64,000 bases of DNA from Streptomyces rimosus subsp. rimosus (GTDB lineage Bacteria > Actinomycetota > Actinomycetes > Streptomycetales > Streptomycetaceae): assembly GCF_000720725.1 (NCBI RefSeq), contig NZ_JOCQ01000001.1:158811-222810 (forward strand). The letters run 5' to 3'. The notes under the pieces are model-generated. The model was not told where the DNA came from, did not search any database, and was given only the letters and a program-made list of their open reading frames with translations. Positions 14,492 through 24,004 of the stretch are shown one piece after another (positions within the stretch are counted from its first letter, which is position 1; every line of letters starts with the position of its first letter). The position numbers and the translations under genes were made by a program.

Positions 14492-16205
14492 TCTCTCCCG
14501 CGCCGCCTACAACGATCTGTACGGCCCGACGGTGGGCGACCGGGTACGGCTGGCCGACACCGACCTCCTCGTGGAGATCACCGAGGACCGGGCGGGCGGC
14601 CCGGGCCACGCCGGTGACGAGGCGGTCTTCGGCGGCGGCAAGGTGATCCGCGAATCGATGGGCCAGTCCCGCGCCACCCGTGCCGAGGGCGCGCCGGACA
14701 CCGTCATCACCGGCGCGGTCGTTCTGGACCACTGGGGCGTCGTCAAGGCCGACGTCGGTATCCGGGACGGGCGGATCGCCGCGATCGGCAAGGCCGGCAA
14801 TCCCGACACCATGGACGGCGTCCACCCCGACCTGGTGATCGGTCCGGAGACCGAGATCATCGCGGGCAACGGCAAGATCCTCACCGCCGGCGCCATCGAC
14901 ACCCATGTGCACTTCATCTGCCCCCAGCAGGTGGACGAGGCGCTGGCCTCCGGCGTGACCACCCTGGTCGGCGGCGGTACGGGCCCGGCCGAGGGCAGCA
15001 AGGCCACCACCATCACGCCCGGCGCCTGGCACGTGTCCCGGATGTTCGCCTCGATGGACGGGCTGCCCGTCAACGTGGGCCTGCTGGGCAAGGGCAACAC
15101 CATGTCCGCCGCCTCGATGCGCGACCAGCTGCGCGCGGGCGTTCTCGGCTTCAAGATCCACGAGGACTGGGGCGCCACCCCCGCCGTGCTCGACGCGTGC
15201 CTGCGCGTCTGCGAGGAGAGCGGCGCGCAACTGGCCATCCACACCGACACGCTGAACGAGGCGGGCTTCCTCCAGGACACCCTGGCCGCCATCGCGGGCC
15301 GCGGCATCCACGCATACCACGTCGAGGGCGCCGGCGGCGGCCACGCGCCCGACATGATCGCCATGGTGTCCGAGCCGAATGTGCTGCCCGCCTCGACCAA
15401 CCCGACGCGCCCGCACACCGTCAACACCGTCGAGGAACACCTCGACATGCTGATGGTCTGCCACCATCTCAACCCCGCCGTGCCGGAAGATCTCGCCTTC
15501 GCCGAGTCCCGCATCCGGCCCTCCACCATCGCGGCCGAGGACATCCTGCACGACCTCGGCGCCATCTCGATCATGTCCTCGGACGCCCAGGCCATGGGCC
15601 GCATCGGCGAGGTGGTGCTGCGTACGTGGCAGACCGCGCACGTGATGAAGAAGCGGCGCGGCGCGCTGCCCGGCGACCTGCTCGCGGACAACGAGCGCGC
15701 CCGTCGCTACGTCGCCAAATACACCATCAACCCCGCCATCGCGCAGGGCATCGACGACGAGGTCGGCTCGGTGGAGGAAGGGAAGCTGGCCGACCTGGTG
15801 CTGTGGGACCCGGCGTTCTTCGGCGTCAAGCCGCAGCTCGTCATCAAGGGCGGGCAGATCGCGTACGCGCAGATGGGCGACGCCAACGCCTCCATCCCCA
15901 CGCCGCAGCCCGTGCTGCCCCGCCCGATGTTCGGCGCCATCGGGCAGGCGCCGGGCCGCAACTCGGTCAACTTCGTCTCCCAGCAGGCCGTCGAGGACGG
16001 GCTGCCGGACTGCCTCGGGCTCACCAAGCCCTTCCGGGCCATCCGCAGCACCCGCGGCGTGACCAAGGCGGACATGCGCAACAACGACGCGCTGCCGCGG
16101 GTCCACGTCGATCCCGACACCTTCACGGTGACCATCGACGGCGACGTGGTCGAGCCCGCACCTGCCGCCGAACTGCCCATGGCGCAGCGGTACTTCCTCT
16201 TCTGA
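14484..16205 (+). CDS. ureC: Urease alpha (catalytic) subunit UreC
   Basis: Catalytic subunit, 573 residues, holding the two-nickel site. Visible ligands are HVHF near residue 141, the carbamylated Lys in GFKIHEDWG near 222, His in AIHTDTLNE near 251, His in YHVEGAGGGHAPD, the mobile-flap His in MVCHHLN near 327 and Asp in SSDAQAMGR near 366. The full length and the C-terminal PMAQRYFLF are typical and intact. Starts inside ureB. A long open frame on the opposite strand is a compositional shadow. Confidence 0.98.
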   Translation: MADLSRAAYNDLYGPTVGDRVRLADTDLLVEITEDRAGGPGHAGDEAVFGGGKVIRESMGQSRATRAEGAPDTVITGAVVLDHWGVVKADVGIRDGRIAAIGKAGNPDTMDGVHPDLVIGPETEIIAGNGKILTAGAIDTHVHFICPQQVDEALASGVTTLVGGGTGPAEGSKATTITPGAWHVSRMFASMDGLPVNVGLLGKGNTMSAASMRDQLRAGVLGFKIHEDWGATPAVLDACLRVCEESGAQLAIHTDTLNEAGFLQDTLAAIAGRGIHAYHVEGAGGGHAPDMIAMVSEPNVLPASTNPTRPHTVNTVEEHLDMLMVCHHLNPAVPEDLAFAESRIRPSTIAAEDILHDLGAISIMSSDAQAMGRIGEVVLRTWQTAHVMKKRRGALPGDLLADNERARRYVAKYTINPAIAQGIDDEVGSVEEGKLADLVLWDPAFFGVKPQLVIKGGQIAYAQMGDANASIPTPQPVLPRPMFGAIGQAPGRNSVNFVSQQAVEDGLPDCLGLTKPFRAIRSTRGVTKADMRNNDALPRVHVDPDTFTVTIDGDVVEPAPAAELPMAQRYFLF

Positions 16206-16266
16206 GCGGACGGTCGATGTGCGAGAGGCCGAAGAGGTGCACAAGGCCGAAGAAGGAGGTGCGGCG

Positions 16267-16941
16267 ATGAGCCGGGCGGCACTGCTCGTCCTGGCGGACG
16301 GCCGGTTCCCGGCGGGCGGGCACGCCCACTCCGGCGGCGCCGAGGCGGCCGTGAAGGCGGGCCGAATCCGGGACGCGGCGAGTCTGGAGGAGTTCTGCCG
16401 GGGGCGGCTGCACACCGCGGGCCTGGTCGCGGCCGCCCTGGCCGCGGCCGCGGCGGCCGGGTGCGATCCGCTGGCACTGGACGAGGCCGCCGACGCCCGT
16501 ACGCCGGTGCCCGCACTGCGGCTCACGGCGCGCCGGCTCGGGCGGCAGATGATGCGCGCCGCCCGCGCCACCTGGCCCTCGGCCGAGCTGGACGCGCTGG
16601 CCGCGGCCCGGCCGCGCGGCGTCCACCAGCCCGTCGTCCTGGGCCTGGCGGCCAGGTCGGCGGGGCTCGCGCCGCTGGACGCCGCCTGTGCGGCCGCGTA
16701 CGAGAACATCAGCGGCCCGGCCACCGCCGCCGTACGGCTGCTCAGCCTGGACCCCTTCGACGCGACTGCCGTGCTGGCCCGCTTGGCCGCGCCGCTCGAC
16801 CAGGTCGCCGGGCAGGCCGTGGAAGCGGCGCGGCGCGTCCCGCTGGAGGGGACCGGCGCGCTGCCCGCGGCGTCCGCGCCGCTGCTGGACATCACCGCCG
16901 AGCAGCACGCGGCCTGGCCGGTACGGCTGTTCGCGTCGTGA
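16267..16941 (+). CDS. ureF: Urease accessory protein UreF
   Basis: Component of the UreDFG complex that activates apo-urease, acting on the GTPase UreG. The 224-residue protein starts MSRAALLVLADGRFPAGGHAHSGG, the usual UreF opening, and is otherwise a helical protein with the AAYENISGPATAAVRLLSLDP block. ATG at 16267 has AAGGAGGTG upstream; the longer frame from 16219 adds a charged leader not seen in UreF. Gap of 61 bases after ureC. Confidence 0.93.
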   Translation: MSRAALLVLADGRFPAGGHAHSGGAEAAVKAGRIRDAASLEEFCRGRLHTAGLVAAALAAAAAAGCDPLALDEAADARTPVPALRLTARRLGRQMMRAARATWPSAELDALAAARPRGVHQPVVLGLAARSAGLAPLDAACAAAYENISGPATAAVRLLSLDPFDATAVLARLAAPLDQVAGQAVEAARRVPLEGTGALPAASAPLLDITAEQHAAWPVRLFAS

Positions 16942-17097
16942 GCACCGGCCCCCGCCCCGCCTTACGGGCCGTACCCGGCCACCCGGCGCGTCCGCCGCCC
17001 GCGTCCGCCTTCCGCCCCACGCGCCCGCCGCCCGCACTCGCATTCCGAACGGCGCCGTTTCCCCCCACCCAGCCCCCGACACGACCACGGAGCAGTC

Positions 17098-17795
<698 letters not shown>

Positions 17796-17799
<4 letters not shown>

Positions 17800-18632
17800 C
17801 CCTCGCGCCTCCCGAACGGGTCCGGCCTCCGGCCCCCGGACCGCTGCCGACGCCCGGTGGCGGCCCGGTGCCGCACGGTCTGCGCGCCACGGCCCGTATC
17901 ACCGCACGGGCCGACGCGAACGGCATGACCGGCCTGCCCGTCCTGGACGGCGAGGGCCCGATCGCGCTGCGCCGCGTCCGCTCGTACGGAACGCAGGCCG
18001 GGGTATGCGTCGTCGGTGCCATGAGCGCGCCGCTCGGCGGCGACCGGCTGCGCATCGAGGTGATCGCCGAGGACGGCGCAGGCCTGCGCGTCACGGCGGC
18101 CGCGGCGACCGTCGCGCTGCCGGGGCGTGTCCCCGGGCACGCCACGTACGACGTGGAGCTGACCGTGGGCGAGGGCGCCCGGCTGGAATGGCTCCCCGAA
18201 CCGCTCATCTCCGCCGAGGGCAGCGATCTGCGGATGACGACGACCGTCCGTCTCGCGCCCACCGCGCGCCTGGTCCTGCGCGAGGAGCAGGTGCTGGGGC
18301 GCAGCGGCGAGCGGCCGGGGCGGCTGCGCAGCCGCCTCACAGTCCACCGCGCCGGGCGCACGCTGCTCGACCAGGACACGGCGTACGGGCCGGGCGCCCC
18401 GGGCTGGGACACCGGCGCGGTGCTCGGCGGCCACCGCGCCGTCGGCCAACTGCTCATCGTGGACCCGGAGTTCGAGGACCAGCCCGCCCAAGTCCGGGTG
18501 CTGGGATCGGGGCCGGGCGAGGGCCAGGGTGTGCGCGCCCCGCTCGCCGGGCCCGCCGCGCTGACCACCGCCGTCGCCCCGGACGCGCTCCGGGTGCGGC
18601 GCCTGCTGGAGGCGGGGGCCGTCCCGGAGTAA
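17796..18632 (+). CDS. ureD: Urease accessory protein UreD
   Basis: Scaffold of the activation complex, 278 residues. The UreD blocks VVGAMSAPLGGDRLRIEV, LEWLPEPLISAEGSDLRMTTTVRL, GRSGERPGRLRSRLTVHRAG and GAVLGGHRAVGQLLIV are visible; they resemble UreD/UreH despite low overall conservation. Starts in an ATGA overlap with ureG. Last gene of the operon; the convergent TetR gene ends 7 bases on, so termination must overlap coding ends. Confidence 0.93.
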
Positions 18633-18639
18633 GGGGCGG

Positions 18640-19266
18640 TCAGTCGCCGGCCGCCCGGGACGCGTTCCGGGCGGGGCGGTGCCGGTCCACGATCCCCTCG
18701 ATGATGCGCATCAGCCGGTCCCCGGCCTGATCGATACTGCCGTTCTGTGTGCTGACCTGCGCGCCTTCGAGGACGAACGTGATCTCGGCCGCGGTCTGTC
18801 CGGGGTCGGGCAGTCCGGCCCCGGCGCACATGCCGACCAGCCTGCGGGTCTGGCGGGCCTTGTGCTCCTCGATCACCTGGCGCGCGGGGTGGGAGCGGTC
18901 GGGCAGTTCGGCGAGGGAGTTGATGAACGGGCAGCCCCGGTACGAGATCGCCGGCAGCCCCTCGGCGATGAAGCGGGCCAGCGCCAGGATCTGCTCCCGC
19001 GGCCGGTCGGGGTGTTCGGCCTCGGCCCGGTCGAAGGCCGCCTGATAGTCGGCGGCGACGATCCGCAGCCACTCGGCGACCAGCGCGTCCTTGGTCTCGA
19101 AGTGCCGGTAGATCGCCATTTTGGTGGTCCCGGCCCGCTCGGCGATCGCCTGGACGCCCACCCGCTGGATGCCCTCGCTCTGGAAGAGCTCTTCCGCCGC
19201 GTCGAGGATGCGCTCGCGGGGCGGCAGCTTCGCCACCCTGCCCGGCCTGCTGACGGTCGATGCCAT
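18640..19266 (-). CDS. TetR-family regulator beside an amidase gene
   Basis: A 208-residue repressor. The N-terminal helix-turn-helix is clear (RERILDAAEELFQSEGIQRVGVQAIAERAGTTKMAIYRHFETKDAL, residues ~16-62); the ligand domain contains GCPFINSLAELPDRSHPAR, common in a subgroup that senses small organics. Divergent from the amidase gene at 19415, with a perfect palindrome between them that this protein probably binds, repressing the amidase and itself. Ligand unknown. Confidence 0.9.
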   Translation of the reverse strand: MASTVSRPGRVAKLPPRERILDAAEELFQSEGIQRVGVQAIAERAGTTKMAIYRHFETKDALVAEWLRIVAADYQAAFDRAEAEHPDRPREQILALARFIAEGLPAISYRGCPFINSLAELPDRSHPARQVIEEHKARQTRRLVGMCAGAGLPDPGQTAAEITFVLEGAQVSTQNGSIDQAGDRLMRIIEGIVDRHRPARNASRAAGD

Positions 19267-19355
19267 GACTTCCGCTCCGTGACGTCCGTATCCGGTCCGA
19301 GGGTGGTCCGTTGTGGGGCCTCTCTTCCGCTGTTACGGTACCAGTCCGTCCCTTG

Positions 19356-19395
19356 CGATACCGATCGGTATCGTTAGAGACTCATCGGTATCGTT
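19356..19395. promoter_or_regulatory. TetR operator: perfect 18-bp palindrome plus a repeated half-site
   Basis: CGATACCGATCGGTATCG at 19356-19373 is a perfect palindrome, and its right half with flank (TCGGTATCGTT) recurs exactly 20 bases downstream at 19385-19395. It lies 90 bases from the TetR start and 42 from the amidase start, where bound protein would block both promoters. Confidence 0.75.
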
Positions 19396-19414
19396 CGTCT
19401 TGCCGGGAGTGACA

Positions 19415-20866
19415 GTGAAGGTTTCCGAATACGTGGGCTTCGACGCGGTCGGGCTGGCGGAGCTGGTGGCCGGGGGAGAGGTGGCCCCGGCCGAAGTGGA
19501 GGCAGCCGCACGTGAGGCCGTGCAGGCGGTCGATCCGCGGATCAACGCCGTCGTGGAGACCTGGCCGGCCGACGACCGGCCCGCCCCCGGCAGCGCCCCG
19601 CTGGCCGGGGTGCCTTTCCTGCTCAAGGACATCGGGGTCACCATGGCCGGGCGGCGCACGGAGCTGGGCAGCCGCCTCGCGGCAGGCAATGTCGCCAGCG
19701 CCGACTCTTTTCTGATGCGGCGCTTCCGCCGCGCCGGCCTGGTGACGTTCGGGCGTACCGCGACACCGGAGATGGCGTACAGCAACACGACGGAACCGGT
19801 GCTGTACGGCGCGACCCGCAACCCGTGGGACCTCACGCGCAGCGCGGGCGGATCCAGCGGGGGCGCGGGCGCGGCGGTCGCCGCAGGGGTCGTACCGATC
19901 GCCCACGCCACCGACGCCGCCGGATCGATCCGCATACCCGCCGCCTACAACGGCCTCTTCGGGCTCAAGCCCACCCGCGGCCGGGTCTCCGCAGGGCCCG
20001 CCTTCGACGAGGTCTTCAACGGCCTGGCCGTACAGGGCAGCATCAGCCGCACCGTACGCGACAGTGCGGTGCTGCTCGACCTGATCAGCGGCCCGGAAGC
20101 GGGCGACCCCTACGTCGCCCCGGAGCCGTCCCGGCCCTACGCGGAGGAAGTCACCCGCCACCCCGGCTCGCTGCGCATCGGTGTCCTCGCCCAGGCGTGG
20201 GGCGGGCACCGCACCACCGCACCGGTGGCCGACGCGCTCTCCCGCACCGTGCGGCTGCTGGCATCCCTCGGCCACCAGGTGGAGGAGGCCGAGGTCGAAC
20301 TCGGGGTCGACTGGGAGGAGTTCCTGCTGTCCAGCGCACACCAGTGGACGGTGAACCTCGCGGCCTCCATCGACGAACTGGCCGCCGCCTTCGGCCGGCC
20401 CATCGACTCCTCGACCCTCGAACCGCCCATCCTCGCCGGCTACCACTACGGGCAGCGGGTCAGCGGCGCGCAGTTCGTCACCGCCCTCGCGATGCGCAAC
20501 CGGGTCGCCCGCAGCCTGGCACGCTCCTTCGACGCCTACGACGTGCTGCTCACCCCGACCCTGCCGGAGCTGCCCGTGCCCCTGGGCACCCATGCCGAAG
20601 GCGTCGAAGCCCTGGACGGCCTGGGCTGGCTCCGCCGCCTCTTCGACATCTCGCCGTTCACCGCGGCGTTCAATGTGGCGGGAACCCCTGCCATGTCCGT
20701 ACCGGTGACGGCCGACGCCGGGACGGGGCTCCCGGTGGGCATGCAGTTCGCCGCCGGTTACGGGCTCGAAGGCCGGCTCTTCCGCCTCGCCGGACAGCTT
20801 GAACAGGCAAGTCCGTGGTCGGGCCGGACCCCCGCGGTGTGGGCAGGGGACCGCCCCGGACACTGA
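19415..20866 (+). CDS. Amidase-signature-family amidohydrolase
   Basis: A 483-residue serine amidase that hydrolyses an amide or carbamate with a Ser-cisSer-Lys triad. The Lys is in PFLLKDIGV near residue 70 and the Gly/Ser signature is TRSAGGSSGGAGAAVAAG near 140-157, followed by DAAGSIRIPAAYNGLFGLKPTRGRVS. I use the GTG at 19415 (VKVSEYVGFDAVGLAELV), preceded by GGGAG; a GTG at 19409 is also possible, and 19313 would run through the operator. Probably induced when the divergent TetR regulator binds its ligand, which suggests catabolism or detoxification of an amide. Confidence 0.9.
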   Translation: MKVSEYVGFDAVGLAELVAGGEVAPAEVEAAAREAVQAVDPRINAVVETWPADDRPAPGSAPLAGVPFLLKDIGVTMAGRRTELGSRLAAGNVASADSFLMRRFRRAGLVTFGRTATPEMAYSNTTEPVLYGATRNPWDLTRSAGGSSGGAGAAVAAGVVPIAHATDAAGSIRIPAAYNGLFGLKPTRGRVSAGPAFDEVFNGLAVQGSISRTVRDSAVLLDLISGPEAGDPYVAPEPSRPYAEEVTRHPGSLRIGVLAQAWGGHRTTAPVADALSRTVRLLASLGHQVEEAEVELGVDWEEFLLSSAHQWTVNLAASIDELAAAFGRPIDSSTLEPPILAGYHYGQRVSGAQFVTALAMRNRVARSLARSFDAYDVLLTPTLPELPVPLGTHAEGVEALDGLGWLRRLFDISPFTAAFNVAGTPAMSVPVTADAGTGLPVGMQFAAGYGLEGRLFRLAGQLEQASPWSGRTPAVWAGDRPGH

Positions 20867-20906
20867 GTGCCCCGTCCCGCGTCGGGCGGCGCCCCCGAAC
20901 GCGAGA

Positions 20907-20938
20907 CGGCGCCGCTCCTGGGGGAAAGAGCGGCGCCG
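20907..20938. terminator. Bidirectional terminator between amidase and NRPS operon
   Basis: CGGCGCCGCTC (20907-20917) and GAGCGGCGCCG (20928-20938) form a perfect 11-bp stem with a 10-base loop between two convergent transcription units. No other role seen. Confidence 0.8.
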
Positions 20939-21028
20939 CGTACAGCAAGACGGCTGTCGGGTGGAATCGGTGCCGTCCAGTGGCGGGCAATTCACGGAAA
21001 TCCGGAATCGCCCGCCGACCCTCGCCCG

Positions 21029-24004
21029 TCAGTCCTCCAGCATCGCCGCCAGTACCGACCGCCAGTCCTCGCCCGGACGCCCCGCCAGTTCGGCGGCGAG
21101 CGCGGGGGCGGGGCGGTAGCGGCGGCGGTGGTGCAGGAGGAAGTCCGGTCCGGACGCCTGGTGCTGATCGCTCGCGGGGCCCGCGTGCGTGGCGTGGATC
21201 TCGCTGGAGCTGCCGAGCAGCCGGATCAGCTCGGCGGCGAAGTCCCGCCAGTCGACGTGGCCGCCGACCGTGTTCACGACACCGCCGGACGGCCGTTCCA
21301 CGCAGCTGACCAGCGCGCGGGCCAGCGCCGCACCGTGCACCCAGGGCGCGCCGTACCAGCCGCGCTCCCGCGCGGGCAGTTCGATCGGCTCACCGCCGCG
21401 CGCCGCCTGGAAGAACTGCCCGGTCGAACCCCAGCGCAGCTGGTCGCGCAGCCGGGCGTGCGGCCCCCACACGATCGGCACCCGCGCGACGGTGGCCCCG
21501 CCCCGCCCGCCGCTCCCGGCAGCTTCCAGCAGCATCCGCTCGCAGTCGAGCTTGGCCCGCCCGTACGCGGTGAACGGGCCCGCCGGCGGGGTCTCCTCCG
21601 TCACGTCGGTGACCGGCGGCTGCCCATACGCGTCCACGCTGCTGACGAAGACGAAGGCGCCCCGCCGCCAGCCGTCCAGCACCGCCCGCATCGCCGCGAG
21701 GTCCACCTCGGGAGAGGTGAAGGTGCAGGCGGCATGGATCACCGCGTCCGCGTCGGCCGCCGCCGCCCGCAGACTGTCCGGATCGCTCAGGTCCCCTTCG
21801 GCCACCTCGATTCCGTCGGCCGCCAGGAGGTGCGCCGACTCGGGCCGCGCCAGGGCCCGTACGGGAATGCCGCGCGCCGTCAGCTCCCGCAGCACGAACG
21901 AGCCCACGCCGCCGGTGGCACCGGTGACCAGGACCGTTCCGGTGCGGGCCGCCGCGGGCCGGGAGCCGCCGTGCGCCGGAGCCGTCGGCCGGGCCGCTGT
22001 CCGGACGGCGTCCAGCGCCGCCGCGCGTTCCCGGTCCCGTCCGTCCAGCAGGGCGGCGATCGCCCGCGGGCTGCGGTGCTCCATCACGTCGAGGCCGGTC
22101 AGCGGCAGGCCCAGCCGTTCGCGCAGCCGGTCGGCCAGCTGCACCGCCAGCAGCGAATGCCCGCCGAGCAGGAAGAAGTCCGCGTCCGGAGCGGGCCGTC
22201 GGCCCAGCAGTTCGGCGAACGCCTCCAGTACGGCCTGCTCGCGTGCTCCGCCGGTACCAGCGCCAGTATCGGAGTCGGCACCGCCTTCGGCACCGGCACG
22301 CGAAGGCGTGGCCGCCGCCGGCGCACCCGGCAGCCGGCCGTGGTCCACCGCGCCGTCGGCCGTACGCGGCAGCGCGTCCAGCACCGTCACCGCGGCCGGT
22401 ACCAGCTCCGGCGCCAGCCGCGAACGCAGCGCGGCCCGCAGGCCCATCGGTTCGAGCGTGCCCACACCACTCGGCACGACGTACGCGAGCGGCCGTCCGC
22501 CGTCGATCTTTAGCAGGACGGACTCCGCCACCTCCGGCCGTTCCCCGAGGAACAGCTCGGCCGGGTGGACCGCTTGAGTACCGGCCCCGGGCTGCGGGTG
22601 GGCCAGCGGGTGGCCCGGGTTCGCGGCCACCGCCGCCAGCAGGTCCGCGAAGCCGCGCAGCAGCTGCCGGGCCGTCGGCTCGTCCAGCCGCGCCCGGTCG
22701 TACTGCACCAGGCAGCGCGGTGGCCCGCCGTCGCTCCGGTCCTCCTCCACGTAGAAGCCGAGACCGAACTTGGCCGTGCCCAGATCGACCTCGACCGGTT
22801 CGCTCACCAAACCGGGCAGATCCAGGGCGACCGGCGCCCGCAGTACGTCCGCCGTGACATCCACCAGCGGGTGGCCGTCCGCCCCGCGGGCCGCCGCCCC
22901 GAGCCGCTCGACGATCAGGTCGAACGGCACATCGCGGTGCTGCTGCGCCTCCAGCAGCGCGTCCCGCACCCGGTCCAGCAGCTCGCCGAAGGCATCGGCG
23001 CCCTGCGCGTCCACCCGCACGGGCAGGGTGTTGACGCACAGGCCGACCAGGCCGCGCATGTCCGCGCGGTCGCGGTGGCTGCTGGCGCACCCGAGCACCA
23101 GGTCCGCCGAGCCCGTCGCCGCCAGCACGGTGGCGTACGCGGCGGCCAGGACGACGGTGAACAGGGTGCTCCGGTGCTCCCGGCCCGTCGCCCGCAGTCC
23201 TTCGAGGACGGCGGGCGACAGCGGCTCGGCGAGCAGCGCCGCCTCTCCGCGCCGGGCCGCGGCGCCGGAACCGGCCGCCGGTGCGGGCAGCGGCACCGGC
23301 CGGGCGCCCGCGAGGCGCCTGAGCCAGTACTCCAGCCCGCTCTCCAGCACGTCCGTGGCCGCGTGCTCGCGGCGGGCGAAGTCCGCGTACTGGGGCGCCG
23401 GGCCGGGCAGCGCGTCAGACAGTGCCTCGTCGCCGCCGACGGCAGCTCCGTACAGCGTGCCCAGCTCGTGCGCGGCGACCGCCAACGACCCGCCGTCGAT
23501 GGCGATGTGATGCAGCGTCAGTAGTACGGTGTGGTCCTCGGCGGCATGCCGTACGACGAGGGCGCGCAGCACCGGGCCGTCCGCCAGGTCGAAGGGACGC
23601 GCCGCGGCCTCGCGCAGCAGCCCCGCCACGTCACCGTCCGCCGGAACCACCTCGACCGGTACCGGCGCCGCGTCCGTCACCTCCTGGTACGGCTCGTCGC
23701 CGCGCTGCCCGTACCGCGTGCGCAGCACCTCGTGCCGCTGTACGAGAGCGGTCAGCGCCCGGCCCAGAGCCTGCGGGTCGAACGCCCCGCGCACCCGGGT
23801 GGCGAACGGTACGTGATACGCGGCGCCGCTGCCGCCGAGCCGGTCCATCAGCCACATCCGGCGCTGCGCGGCGGACAGCGGGGCGGGGCCGGCGGCCGGG
23901 CCGGCGGCGGGCTCGCACGCCGCGCCGTCGCGCTTCGCGGCCTGCCGCTGCCGGGCGATCCGCAGCAGCGCCGCCTCGCGTGCGGTGTCCGAAGCGGTGG
24001 TCAT
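21029..24004 (-). CDS. Terminal NRPS protein: C, adenylation stub, PCP, reductase
   Basis: A 991-residue NRPS. Domains in order: condensation (~40-470; motif TLHHIAIDGGS near 168), a stub matching only the C-terminal subdomain of an adenylation domain (~481-560, ending LPRTADGAVDHGRLP, where the A10 Lys of NGKVDR is Ala), PCP (~580-650; Ser in LLGGHSLLAVQL near 616) and an NAD(P)-binding extended-SDR/reductase domain (~690-985; TVLVTGATGGVGS, SSVDAYG, YGRAK) in place of a thioesterase. The chain is probably released by reduction. The A core is absent, so the PCP must be loaded by another protein. ATG at 24004 overlaps the upstream stop. Readings starting further right are unrelated sequence. 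Confidence 0.88.
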   Translation of the reverse strand: MTTASDTAREAALLRIARQRQAAKRDGAACEPAAGPAAGPAPLSAAQRRMWLMDRLGGSGAAYHVPFATRVRGAFDPQALGRALTALVQRHEVLRTRYGQRGDEPYQEVTDAAPVPVEVVPADGDVAGLLREAAARPFDLADGPVLRALVVRHAAEDHTVLLTLHHIAIDGGSLAVAAHELGTLYGAAVGGDEALSDALPGPAPQYADFARREHAATDVLESGLEYWLRRLAGARPVPLPAPAAGSGAAARRGEAALLAEPLSPAVLEGLRATGREHRSTLFTVVLAAAYATVLAATGSADLVLGCASSHRDRADMRGLVGLCVNTLPVRVDAQGADAFGELLDRVRDALLEAQQHRDVPFDLIVERLGAAARGADGHPLVDVTADVLRAPVALDLPGLVSEPVEVDLGTAKFGLGFYVEEDRSDGGPPRCLVQYDRARLDEPTARQLLRGFADLLAAVAANPGHPLAHPQPGAGTQAVHPAELFLGERPEVAESVLLKIDGGRPLAYVVPSGVGTLEPMGLRAALRSRLAPELVPAAVTVLDALPRTADGAVDHGRLPGAPAAATPSRAGAEGGADSDTGAGTGGAREQAVLEAFAELLGRRPAPDADFFLLGGHSLLAVQLADRLRERLGLPLTGLDVMEHRSPRAIAALLDGRDRERAAALDAVRTAARPTAPAHGGSRPAAARTGTVLVTGATGGVGSFVLRELTARGIPVRALARPESAHLLAADGIEVAEGDLSDPDSLRAAAADADAVIHAACTFTSPEVDLAAMRAVLDGWRRGAFVFVSSVDAYGQPPVTDVTEETPPAGPFTAYGRAKLDCERMLLEAAGSGGRGGATVARVPIVWGPHARLRDQLRWGSTGQFFQAARGGEPIELPARERGWYGAPWVHGAALARALVSCVERPSGGVVNTVGGHVDWRDFAAELIRLLGSSSEIHATHAGPASDQHQASGPDFLLHHRRRYRPAPALAAELAGRPGEDWRSVLAAMLED

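Noticed and set aside
14241..16895. 884-codon open frame on the minus strand
   Set aside because: It lies opposite ureB-ureC-ureF, which are certain; the translation is Gly/Arg/Val-rich without motifs. High-GC codon bias produces such shadows.
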